A stretch of 39,071 bases of DNA from Clostridia bacterium (GCA_017518975.1 JAFWTH010000117.1:1-39071); one strand, 5' to 3'; counted from the stretch's first letter, positions 24,768 to 32,020 are shown. A program made the numbers and translations. Notes: a model not told the origin generated them from the letters alone.

Positions 24768-25082
24768 ATGAAAAAAGTCAGGATCACCGTCATGCGCAGG
24801 GCGCGATACGACGATCTCATCGAAAAATACGAAAACCCGATCGAGCACGTCTGCGATATGAAAGAGGGACAGGTCTTCGTCGCGAACGGTTGGGAGAAGC
24901 CCGAGGGTTTCTGTAACAGCGCGTGGGACGCCGTCTCTGCGTTCGTCATGGCTCTGTCGTACGGCGCGGAGGATCTGTACGACGGATGGATGAAGAACAA
25001 AAAGTCGGCGATGATCTCGTGCAACGACGGCTTCCGTCCGGTCAGCTTCCTGCTCGAAGCGACGGATGAGGATGCAGACTGA
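24768..25082 (+). CDS. TIGR04076 family protein
   Basis: This 104-residue protein fits the small TIGR04076 family: MKKVRITVMRRARYDDL at the N-terminus, a central EGQVFVANGWEKPEGFCNSAW, and a late ISCNDGFRPVSFLLEA. The family often has a conserved CxD/CNDGxRPV block and occurs next to redox genes. No biochemical function is known to me. The start is 24768, with AAAGGATGAAG just upstream. It is downstream of and probably cotranscribed with the nitroreductase gene. Confidence 0.8.
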   Translation: MKKVRITVMRRARYDDLIEKYENPIEHVCDMKEGQVFVANGWEKPEGFCNSAWDAVSAFVMALSYGAEDLYDGWMKNKKSAMISCNDGFRPVSFLLEATDEDAD

Positions 25083-25139
25083 ACGAACTGAACTGCTTCC
25101 CGGAATAATCGGGATTGAAAAAAGATACGGGAGGAAACC

Positions 25140-27101
25140 ATGAAAACGAAACGGAAAACCGTAATCAGGACTCTTGCCTTCATTGTTATGATTTTACTTG
25201 TGTCTTCTTCGCTGTTCGGCTGCATGGACAAAAAACCGGAAGAGACTGCGCCCGGGAGCGATACGCTCGGAGGTCCGGGTCTTTCTTCCGCATCCTCCGA
25301 CGCGTCCGAGAGGGCGATGGAGAACTTCCTGTCAAAACTCGAGGCGGGGGATTACGTTATCGACTGTGAGGACAACCTCATCAGAGCGACGGTCTTCTCC
25401 GACGATCTCGTCTATTACAATCTCAACATCAGAGACGGCGAGAATACGTACGACGGATTCGCGCTGATGACTGTGAACGGAACAGAAACGTTTATGGGCT
25501 ACCTCGGGGAGGAGTCGGTCGATCATATTTCTTTCGCGGGCGAGGGCAAAGCGTTCGACCTTGCAAAAGAACTCGAACTGCCGAGCTTGAAATCAAAACT
25601 CCCGAATCACTGGATCGACGCCGCGGAAGGCAATATCTGGAACCTCTTTTACAACGATCCCGAAAACGCGCTCAGGTTTTCATCGAGCGGGGACGAGCTG
25701 AAGCTGTTTGCCCAGATGTACGCCGGTATCGGGGATATGGCTATGCCCCGTATGCAGGAAGTTTATCTCGAACTCGATGCGGAGGATCCGGCGGAAGCGC
25801 ACGTCAGGACGTCGTTTTCGGAGGGATATCCCGCCATCAAAGACGTGGATATCGTGATAACGTTCGGAGGCGCCGAGACCGACGCGCGGGCGGAGGCGTG
25901 GATGAACGACCCTGACAGAGAATATCCCGAGGCGAGGACGGAATGGGGAGCCGAGGTCGTCGACCTGAACGCGGTATTCCTTCCCGGATACGGCGAGAAA
26001 GCGGTCCCGTTCCCCGATTTTGCCACGTACGCTTTCATGATCGATATAAGCCGCATCCTTTCGGACGATCTGATAAGCATACGCGATTGCCGTGCGACGG
26101 AGGAGGATATGGAGCGGTACGCCGAGAAGCTTGAAAAAGAGGGCTTCAAGGCGGTCGAAGAGGACGGCAGGATGTTCTACCGTCTTATGCTGAGAGAAGA
26201 ATACAAGTGCTGGTCGTCGATCGAACTGGAGTACGAAAACGGGGCCCGGATCACCGCGAAGAAATACTACGACCTTCCGAAATATGAGGGAAGGGACGCG
26301 ATCAACGCGGAACTCGGAAAACTCGGGTACCCCGAGCTGCCCGGGAACGATCATATCTCGGGTTATTCCGCGGTCGATACCGCATATGAGCTGACTGAGG
26401 GCTGGCTCTACCTGTTTGACTACGAATCGGTTATGTACGCGGATTTCCGTTACGACGACAGGACGGCGGCGGAGGATTATCTGAACGCGTACGTCGGGTC
26501 GCTTGAGGGATTCGTTCCGGACGCGTCCGGCGAGGAGGACGAATATGACGAGGCGGAAACGTATCTCGGCGAAGAGGCGGAGATCCCCGCCCGCTTTACG
26601 CTTCTGAGAGCGGAAGACGAGGACGTTTACTACAGACTCCGGCTTCCCACGGGAATGAGATCGTTCAAATATCGCTTCAACGAAGACGGGGAAACGGTAT
26701 CGCTTCTGTTCAAATCGGAGAAGTACGTTCCCGCGGAGGACGTTGACGTTATGCTCGCCGAAGCGGGATTCCCTGAGGTCGATCTCGGCGCGTACGAACT
26801 TTGCAGGGATCTCGTGAAATTCGGGAAGACGATGTTCGGTCAGGATTACGACCTCGATCTGTTCGTTTCGCTGAAGTTCGGATCTCCCGCCGACGCCGAG
26901 GCGTTCCTCGACTCATATATCGGCGATCTGAGGGACGGATCGTTCGATATTACGAATCCCGGATCGGTCAGTATGAACAGGACGACTGCATACTCGAAAG
27001 AGTCGGGGGACAAGCTGCTCGTGTTCGGATTCGACTATAAGGACGGATGGGATATGACGAATCTGGAATTCAGAATCATGGAAATACCGGAAGAATGGTA
27101 A
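25140..27101 (+). CDS. Large predicted lipoprotein, function unknown
   Basis: This 653-residue protein has a lipoprotein signal peptide with lipobox SLFGC (Cys28). A Ser/Gly/Pro-rich linker and a strongly acidic soluble part follow. The C-terminal half contains at least two related units of about 120-150 residues. Each has a GxPE(L/V) turn, a conserved (F/Y)DYxS or DLFVSL strand, an A(A/E)DYLNAY or AEAFLDSY helix, and a closing hydrophobic strand. I do not recognise the family. It is probably anchored on the outer face of the membrane. GGGAGG precedes the ATG. A weak CCCG/CGGG pairing lies in the 57-base gap after the TIGR04076 gene, so cotranscription is possible. Confidence 0.75.
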   Translation: MKTKRKTVIRTLAFIVMILLVSSSLFGCMDKKPEETAPGSDTLGGPGLSSASSDASERAMENFLSKLEAGDYVIDCEDNLIRATVFSDDLVYYNLNIRDGENTYDGFALMTVNGTETFMGYLGEESVDHISFAGEGKAFDLAKELELPSLKSKLPNHWIDAAEGNIWNLFYNDPENALRFSSSGDELKLFAQMYAGIGDMAMPRMQEVYLELDAEDPAEAHVRTSFSEGYPAIKDVDIVITFGGAETDARAEAWMNDPDREYPEARTEWGAEVVDLNAVFLPGYGEKAVPFPDFATYAFMIDISRILSDDLISIRDCRATEEDMERYAEKLEKEGFKAVEEDGRMFYRLMLREEYKCWSSIELEYENGARITAKKYYDLPKYEGRDAINAELGKLGYPELPGNDHISGYSAVDTAYELTEGWLYLFDYESVMYADFRYDDRTAAEDYLNAYVGSLEGFVPDASGEEDEYDEAETYLGEEAEIPARFTLLRAEDEDVYYRLRLPTGMRSFKYRFNEDGETVSLLFKSEKYVPAEDVDVMLAEAGFPEVDLGAYELCRDLVKFGKTMFGQDYDLDLFVSLKFGSPADAEAFLDSYIGDLRDGSFDITNPGSVSMNRTTAYSKESGDKLLVFGFDYKDGWDMTNLEFRIMEIPEEW

Positions 27102-27154
27102 TGCGACAAACCCGCCCGGCATAATGCAAGGTGCTCTGAAGGACAGTCAATAAA

Positions 27155-27245
27155 TAAGACAGGGGACTAAGACAGGGGACGGTTCTGTGTCTTTCTTGTC
27201 GACGTGATCTTGCAACGTCAGGACACAGAACCGTCCCCTGTCTTA
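27155..27245. repeat. 78-bp inverted-repeat element, copy A, with partial arm duplication
   Basis: A 24-bp perfect terminal inverted repeat (left arm 27168-27191 starting TAAGACAGGGGACGG, right arm 27222-27245) encloses a 30-base centre with an inner GACGT/ACGTC pairing. A truncated extra left arm (27155-27167) precedes it. Copy B lies at 28376-28453 in the same orientation, differing at two bases in the centre. It has the look of a small non-autonomous (REP/MITE-like) element. No transposase is seen. Confidence 0.9.
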
Positions 27246-27249
27246 TATC

Positions 27250-27501
27250 ATTTATATCTATGTGCCAAGAGAAGAAAGAGACAAGCGCGTTTTCAACAGA
27301 TCGTTTGAAAAGTTCGGGGAACGGATGCTTGAAGGCGGAGACCTTTATGAAAGAGAAAACTCGTTTATCGTTCTGGCGCAAAACAGACCGGACGATTACG
27401 TTGAGCGCTGGATTGAGACAGTGAATATTCCAGTTATCCGCATTGACGGTACCCGCCCGGTTGAAGAGAATGTTGAGTATCTGGCATTGGTTTTGAAATA
27501 A
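27250..27501 (+). pseudogene. C-terminal fragment of a P-loop nucleotide kinase-like ATPase
   Basis: The reading frame YIYVPREERDKRVFNRSFEKF, with GGDLYERE and the ending IPVIRIDGTRPVEENVEYL, matches the C-terminal half of small AAA/adenylate-kinase-like ATPases (about 170 residues). The Walker A half is missing, and the frame begins only a few bases after the right arm of repeat copy A. A GTG at 27262 could be read as a start but has no ribosome-binding site. This looks like a gene beheaded at the repeat boundary. Confidence 0.7.
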
Positions 27502-27519
27502 CAACAATAAGGACTATAT

Positions 27520-27966
27520 ATGGAAAACGTAATACTAACGAATATGTGTATGATATGCGACGGGAAAGGTCGTGTACTCGTGCAGAACAGAGTGAACCCG
27601 AACTGGCCGGGGATTACCTTTCCCGGAGGGCATATTGAATACGGCGAGTCGGTAGTCGATTCCGTGATCCGCGAAGTGAAAGAGGAAACGGGGCTAACGG
27701 TATCAAATCTGACACTCTGCGGGATTGAGGACTGGATGAGAGACAGCGGGGAGCGGTATATAGTTTTCTTTTACAAAACCGAGACCTTTACCGGAGAGCT
27801 TGAGTCATCTCGCGAGGGAGAGGTGTTCTGGGTGGATATAGAAGACTTCCCCCAAATGAAGCTTTCAGACGGAATGAAAGAAAAGTATAACATATTCATC
27901 AACGACTCTTTTTCCGAGCATTTTTACTATAAGGAAAACGGGGAATGGAAGGGAGTGCTGAAATGA
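27520..27966 (+). CDS. Nudix hydrolase
   Basis: This 148-residue protein has a complete Nudix box: GGHIEYGES from Gly37, then REVKEETGL at 51-59 with the metal-binding Glu52, Glu55 and Glu56. The N-terminal strand MCMICDGKGRVLVQNR and the preceding FPGG are typical of the 8-oxo-dGTP diphosphatase-like branch. The actual substrate is uncertain. The gene is less GC-rich than its neighbours, with ATA and AGA codons, and sits between two identical-type repeats, which suggests separate acquisition. Its stop overlaps the next ATG (ATGA), so it is coupled to the HIT gene. Confidence 0.9.
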   Translation: MENVILTNMCMICDGKGRVLVQNRVNPNWPGITFPGGHIEYGESVVDSVIREVKEETGLTVSNLTLCGIEDWMRDSGERYIVFFYKTETFTGELESSREGEVFWVDIEDFPQMKLSDGMKEKYNIFINDSFSEHFYYKENGEWKGVLK

Positions 27967-28358
27967 AACGCTGCCCGTTCTGCGACAGAAAGAATATAAC
28001 TACCGATATCGTATACGAGGACGATCTCGCCCTTGCGTTCTACGATATAGATCCCATAAACGAAGGACACGTTCTTCTCATTCCGAAGGAGCACTTTCTT
28101 GACGCCGACGAGATGCCGGACGAGCTTATTGCCCATCTCGCCGCCGTTTCAAAAAAGATAGTCGCCGCTCTCAAGAAAACGTACCGCCCCGACGGTTATA
28201 CCGTTATGCAGAATGGCGGGAAATTCAATGACGTCGGTCACTATCACCTTCATATCTTCCCCCGTTACGAAAACGACGGCTTTGGTTGGAATTACGGACC
28301 TGATGCTCCTCTTCCGTCGAAAGAAACGGCAGATAGAATTAGAAAACTGCTCAAGTAA
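27963..28358 (+). CDS. HIT family nucleotide hydrolase/transferase
   Basis: This 131-residue protein has the histidine triad HYHLH at 93-97 followed by IFPR, and an N-terminal zinc pair CPFC (Cys4, Cys7), as in zinc-containing HIT proteins. NEGHVLLIPKEH is the usual second block. It probably hydrolyses nucleoside phosphoramidates or dinucleoside polyphosphates. The start at 27963 overlaps the Nudix stop. The TAA stop codon is the first three bases of a truncated repeat arm (28356-28373), so the repeat has landed at or supplies the gene end. Confidence 0.92.
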   Translation: MKRCPFCDRKNITTDIVYEDDLALAFYDIDPINEGHVLLIPKEHFLDADEMPDELIAHLAAVSKKIVAALKKTYRPDGYTVMQNGGKFNDVGHYHLHIFPRYENDGFGWNYGPDAPLPSKETADRIRKLLK

Positions 28359-28453
28359 GACAGGGGACGGTTCAGTAAGACAGGGGACGGTTCTGTGTCT
28401 TGCTTGTCGACGTAATCTTGCAACGTCAGGACACAGAACCGTCCCCTGTCTTA
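28356..28453. repeat. 78-bp inverted-repeat element, copy B, with partial arm duplication
   Basis: The full element is 28376-28453, with the same 24-bp perfect terminal inverted repeats as copy A. It is preceded by a truncated left arm (28356-28373, starting TAAGACAGGGGACGG) that includes the HIT stop codon. Both copies carry a truncated extra left arm in front, of different length (13 and 18 bases). Confidence 0.9.
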
Positions 28454-28773
28454 CGCCGAAAAAATCCCTGTGGGATTTTTTGCTGAGAACACTACCGGGT
28501 GAAGAAATCTTCATTTCGAGCAGGACTCGAACTCTCGTTTTGTCGCTTTGCGAGCAAAGCGGTAAAAAACCTTCGGTTTTTTCCTGCGATAGAAATGTGG
28601 AAAACGGATACTGAAGAGCGCAACGCGCCGGAAAATGCTCCTGATGAAGTCACCGCGTTTTGGACTCGAACTCCGCGTTGCGCGTTCGTCGAGCGGGTGT
28701 GTTCGACACCGCAGTGCAACGCGCCGAAAAAAGCCTGCGGCTTTTTTGCTGAGCTCGAGAGCGGAGCTCTCGG
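28454..28773 (-). other. tRNA-derived debris with stacked terminator-like hairpins
   Basis: This gene-free stretch downstream of tRNA-Trp carries GACTCGAACTC (antisense of a tRNA T arm) at 28524 and 28673, in step with the real one at 28825 (spacing 149 and 152). Perfect A/T-flanked hairpins lie at 28459-28481, 28564-28582 and 28727-28747, and further GC hairpins at 28544-28561 and 28756-28772. GCTGAG follows two of the hairpins and CAACGCGCCG occurs twice. The open frames here are not credible genes. It looks like a decayed tandem tRNA or duplicated tRNA-end region. Confidence 0.55.
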
Positions 28774-28812
28774 CCATTAAAAAAGGTCCGCTGAGCGGAC
28801 CTTTTTTAATGG
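28774..28812 (-). terminator. Terminator of tRNA-Trp overlapping its CCA end
   Basis: An 18-bp perfect stem (28774-28791 with 28795-28812, loop of 3) includes AAAAAAGGTCCGC and GCGGACCTTTTTT. The outer pairs of the stem use the encoded CCA of the tRNA, so terminator and tRNA 3' end share bases. Confidence 0.9.
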
Positions 28813-28885
28813 CAGGGGCACTAAGACTCGAACTCAGGACACGCGGTTTTGGAGACCGCTGCTCTACCAACTGAGCTATACCCCT
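28810..28885 (-). tRNA. tRNA-Trp (anticodon CCA)
   Basis: The reverse strand has acceptor AGGGGTA pairing with TGCCCCT, anticodon stem GCGGT/ACCGC around CTCCAAA (anticodon CCA, tryptophan), a GTTCGAGT T loop, discriminator G and an encoded CCA. The full cloverleaf is intact. Confidence 0.97.
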
Positions 28886-28910
28886 TTATTCCTTTTTGAG
28901 AGCGTATCAT

Positions 28911-28939
28911 AGTATAGCACAGTTTCGGGGCGTTTGCAA
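28911..28939 (-). promoter_or_regulatory. Promoter of tRNA-Trp
   Basis: Reverse strand TTGCAA (28939-28934), 17-base spacer, TATACT (28916-28911), about 25 bases before the tRNA. Confidence 0.75.
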
Positions 28940-28977
28940 GAGGAAAAATCAAAAGAGGGAATTTTTTCGTTTTTCTC

Positions 28978-29006
28978 TTGACACGGAGAAAATGTTGTGC
29001 TAACAT
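28978..29006 (+). promoter_or_regulatory. Promoter of the Leu T-box transcript
   Basis: TTGACA (28978-28983), 17-base spacer, TAACAT (29001-29006). The start is expected near 29013, at the base of Stem I. Confidence 0.82.
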
Positions 29007-29012
29007 ATCCTA

Positions 29013-29285
29013 CGTCAAAAGCGAAATGCTATGACGGGGAATAAGATATCGGGACGCCGACAGAGAGCTGCCGGTCGGTGCAAGGCAGAGGGCTTCGCGG
29101 TATCCGTCTCACCCCCGAGCAGCCGCGGGAAAGATTTTGAAAAAGATCGAGTATCGCCGGACGGGACGCCCGCCGTTATCAGGGGCAAGGCATGAACGTG
29201 CCTCAAAAGAGGGCGCCGTACGGCGTCAACGGGAGTGGTACCGCGGAGTTTACCTTCGTCTCTTGGATGAGACGGGGGTTTTTTT
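29013..29285 (+). promoter_or_regulatory. T-box riboswitch, predicted leucine (CTC specifier)
   Basis: Stem I has AGAGAG followed by CTGCC, apical GGTCGGTGCAA and GGCAG. The stem GATATC/GGTATC closes the specifier loop. The specifier read by the rule codon + A + five stem bases + GAGC is CTC (29108-29110), A, CCCCC, GAGC, giving Leu. GGGG at 29036-29039 pairs with the CCCC. The T-box core AACGGGAGTGGTACCGCGG lies at 29228-29246, and its TGGT matches a tRNA ending ACCA, as tRNA-Leu does. A terminator follows. Uncharged tRNA-Leu should switch on the fusion gene downstream. Confidence 0.92.
29253..29285 (+). terminator. Terminator hairpin of the Leu T-box
   Basis: CCTTCGTCTC, loop TTGGAT, GAGACGGGGG, then TTTTTTT. 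The core CGTCTC/GAGACG is the same as in the Ile T-box terminator at 10020-10052. Confidence 0.9.
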
Positions 29286-29323
29286 GTTCCCCGGCGACCG
29301 CTTCGCGAAAGGAGATTACAAAA

Positions 29324-31855
29324 ATGAAGATCGCTTTTTCAACGCTCGGCACGCCCGACTTCACGTGGGACGAGATATGGTCGATGGCGAAGGACCTCGG
29401 CTTCGGCGGGATCGAGATGAGAGGGCTCGGAGGGACGAAGTTCTCCGCCTCGTCCGGTCCGTTCCGCGACGAGAATCTCGTCAAAACCAGGGAGACTCTC
29501 GAGAGGATGAAGCTCGAGATCAGCTGTCTGTCGTCCGGGTGCGCGCTCCGCTTCCCCGAACAGCGTGAAGAGTCGGTCTCTCTGCTCAAAAGATATATAA
29601 CGGTCGCCTCCGCGCTGGGATGCAAATTCATCAGGGTCCTCGGCGACAGGACCGCGGAGATCACTACCGATTTCGACGACGAATACGTCATCGCTCCGAT
29701 GAAAGAACTCGCTCCGATCGCCGAGGCGGCGGGAGTGACGCTCCTGATCGAGACGAACGGCGTTTATTCCCACACCGACCGTCTCGCCTCCGTCCTCGCC
29801 GCGATAGGGAGCGACGCCGTCGGCGCGCTTTGGGATATGCACCACCCGTACCGTTTCGCGGGTGAGAGCGCGGAGACGACGATCCAGAATCTCGGCGCGT
29901 TCATCAAGTACACCCACGTCAAGGACTCCGTGACGGAGAACGGCGAGGTGAAGTACCGGATGATGGGCGAGGGCGATCTGCCGATCGACGACTTCATGAG
30001 CGCGCTGCGCTCGATCAACTACGAGGGTTACGTCTCCCTCGAGTGGCTGAAGCAGTACACGCCCGATCTGTCGGACGCCGCCGTCGTCTTCCCGCATTTC
30101 GTCCACTTTATGGGCAGATATATCGAGGAAACGGTCGGAGGAGGACGCCTTCAGACCTCGATCCGCGGCGACGGCAAATATATATGGGAGAAAGAGCATC
30201 TGATCGACCTGACCTTCCCGCAGGTCCTCGACCGCGTCTGCGAGGAGTTCCCCGAGCAGTACGCCTTCAGATACACGACGCTTGACTACACGCGCACCTA
30301 TCCCGAATTCCGCGACGACGTCGACACTTTCGCCCGCGCCCTGATCTCGCTCGGCGTCAAGCAGGGCGACCACGTGGCGATATGGGCGACGAACGTGCCT
30401 CAGTGGTATATCACCTTCTGGGCGACGGTCAAGATCGGCGCTGTCCTCGTCACGGTCAACACCGCTTACAAGATCCACGAGGCGGAGTATCTGCTCCGCC
30501 AGTCGGACACGCACACGCTCGTCATGATCGACGGGTACAAGGACTCCGACTACGTCGCGATCATGAAGGAGCTCGCCCCCGAGCTTGAGACCGCTCCGGA
30601 GCATCAGCCGCTCCACCTCAAGCGTCTTCCTTTCCTGCGCAATATCATCACCTGCGAGTCGAAGCAGAAGGGATGCTACACGTGGGAAGAGGCGATGGAG
30701 CAGGCGGGCAGAACGCCGATCGAATCGGTATACCGCCGCGCGGCGATGATAAACAAGCACGACGTCTGCAATATGCAGTACACGTCCGGAACGACCGGAT
30801 TCCCAAAGGGCGTCATGCTCACCCACTACAATATCGTCAACAACGGCAAGGCGATCGGTGACTGTATGGACCTCTCGACCGCCGACAGAATGATGATCCA
30901 GGTCCCGATGTTCCACTGCTTCGGGATGGTCCTCGCGATGACCGCCTCGATGACGCACGGCACCACGATGTCGCCGATCCCTGCGTTCTCACCGAGAAAG
31001 GGGCTCGAGTGCATCAATAAAGAGAAGATCACCGCTTTTCACGGCGTGCCGACGATGTTCATAGCGATGCTCGGCCACGAGCTGTTCGAGAAAACCGATT
31101 TCTCCCATATGCGCACCGGCATCATGGCGGGCTCTCCCTGCCCGATAAAGGTCATGAAAGAGGTCGTCGAGAAGATGCACATGGACGAGATCTGCATCAC
31201 TTACGGTCAGACGGAGGCATCTCCCGCGACGACGATGTCGAAGACGACGGACTCGCTCGAAACACGCGTCAACACGGTCGGCGCGGCGATCTTCGGCGTC
31301 GAGTGCAAGATCGTCGACCCGGAGACCGGGGCGGATCTGCCAGACGGCGTCGACGGCGAATTCGTAGCCCGCGGGTACAACATTATGAAGGGCTATTACA
31401 AGATGCCCCACGCGACGGCTCTCGCGATCGACCCTGACGGATGGCTCCACACCGGAGACCTCGCCCGCCGCGACGAAAACGGTTATTACAAGATCACCGG
31501 CCGCATCAAGGATATGATAATCCGCGGCGGCGAGAACATCTACCCGAAGGAGATAGAGGATTTCATCTATACCCACCCGAAAGTGAGCGACGTTCAGGTC
31601 ATCGGCGTGCCGGACAAGGCGTACGGCGAGGAGATCATGGCGTGCGTGATTTTGAAGGAGGGAGAGGAGTGCACCGCCGACGAGATCAAGGACTACGTCC
31701 GCGATCATATGGCTAAGCACAAGACGCCGCGCTACGTCACGTTCGTCGATTCTTTCCCGATGAACGCGGCGGGGAAGATACTCAAATACAAGATGCGCGA
31801 GGAGGCGGCGAAGCTTCCCGAATTTGCGGAAGCGGCGGGTATCGTAACGGCGTAA
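29324..31855 (+). CDS. TIM-barrel (AP-endonuclease-2 fold)/acyl-CoA synthetase fusion, Leu T-box regulated
   Basis: This 843-residue protein has two domains. Residues 1-270 are a sugar phosphate isomerase/epimerase-type TIM barrel (AP_endonuc_2 superfamily) with candidate metal ligands Glu143, Asp171, His173, His198 and Glu240. Residues 290-843 are an acyl-CoA synthetase of the FadD/FACS branch: YTSGTTGFPKG (486-496), TYGQTEASP, HTGDL, GRIKDMIIRGGENIYPKE and catalytic Lys818 (AAGKILK). All catalytic elements of the ligase are intact. The joined barrel is unexpected for a ligase and its role is unknown. The true start is ATG 29324, with AAAGGAG 7 bases upstream. An in-frame ATG at 29192 lies inside the T-box. 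A Leu-responsive leader suggests isovalerate or another Leu precursor as substrate (inference). Confidence 0.88.
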   Translation: MKIAFSTLGTPDFTWDEIWSMAKDLGFGGIEMRGLGGTKFSASSGPFRDENLVKTRETLERMKLEISCLSSGCALRFPEQREESVSLLKRYITVASALGCKFIRVLGDRTAEITTDFDDEYVIAPMKELAPIAEAAGVTLLIETNGVYSHTDRLASVLAAIGSDAVGALWDMHHPYRFAGESAETTIQNLGAFIKYTHVKDSVTENGEVKYRMMGEGDLPIDDFMSALRSINYEGYVSLEWLKQYTPDLSDAAVVFPHFVHFMGRYIEETVGGGRLQTSIRGDGKYIWEKEHLIDLTFPQVLDRVCEEFPEQYAFRYTTLDYTRTYPEFRDDVDTFARALISLGVKQGDHVAIWATNVPQWYITFWATVKIGAVLVTVNTAYKIHEAEYLLRQSDTHTLVMIDGYKDSDYVAIMKELAPELETAPEHQPLHLKRLPFLRNIITCESKQKGCYTWEEAMEQAGRTPIESVYRRAAMINKHDVCNMQYTSGTTGFPKGVMLTHYNIVNNGKAIGDCMDLSTADRMMIQVPMFHCFGMVLAMTASMTHGTTMSPIPAFSPRKGLECINKEKITAFHGVPTMFIAMLGHELFEKTDFSHMRTGIMAGSPCPIKVMKEVVEKMHMDEICITYGQTEASPATTMSKTTDSLETRVNTVGAAIFGVECKIVDPETGADLPDGVDGEFVARGYNIMKGYYKMPHATALAIDPDGWLHTGDLARRDENGYYKITGRIKDMIIRGGENIYPKEIEDFIYTHPKVSDVQVIGVPDKAYGEEIMACVILKEGEECTADEIKDYVRDHMAKHKTPRYVTFVDSFPMNAAGKILKYKMREEAAKLPEFAEAAGIVTA

Positions 31856-31867
31856 AAAAACAATAAG

Positions 31868-31920
31868 AAATAGATCCGCGGATCCCATCTTTCAGATGAA
31901 TGATCCGCGGATCTATTTTT
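31868..31920 (+). terminator. Terminator after the Leu T-box gene
   Basis: AAATAGATCCGCGGATC pairs perfectly with GATCCGCGGATCTATTT (17 bp), with a smaller CATCT/AGATG stem in the loop, ending in five T. Confidence 0.9.
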
Positions 31921-31991
31921 GCGCGAGCATTCCAAAACGATGTAAAACTTATGTGTATCGAAAAAAGTTTACTGTCTTTCGATAAAAAGTA

Positions 31992-32020
31992 TTGACAAAT
32001 ATTTCATCGGGTGGTATAAT
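31992..32020 (+). promoter_or_regulatory. Promoter of the DUF4173-type gene
   Basis: TTGACA (31992-31997), 17-base spacer, TATAAT (32015-32020): perfect consensus. Confidence 0.92.

Noticed and set aside
27155-28453. CRISPR array or composite transposon
   Set aside because: Only two palindromic repeats about 1.2 kb apart, no spacers of regular size, no cas genes and no transposase.
28524-28835. Attachment sites of an integrated mobile element
   Set aside because: Only an 11-base T-arm core is repeated, units are 150 bases apart, and no integrase or phage gene lies in the window. Kept only as a possible old scar.
28499-28874. Overlapping frames of 60-120 codons downstream of tRNA-Trp
   Set aside because: They run through tRNA antisense sequence and terminator hairpins. 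Such peptides are typical tRNA-antisense artefacts.
29192-29323. N-terminal extension of the TIM-barrel fusion from an upstream in-frame ATG
   Set aside because: It lies wholly inside the T-box antiterminator and terminator region. The ATG at 29324 has a good ribosome-binding site and begins with the conserved barrel strand.
29339-30958. 539-codon open frame on the reverse strand
   Set aside because: Antisense shadow of the acyl-CoA synthetase fusion, caused by GAC/GTC/CTC-rich codons. No ribosome-binding site or recognisable domain.
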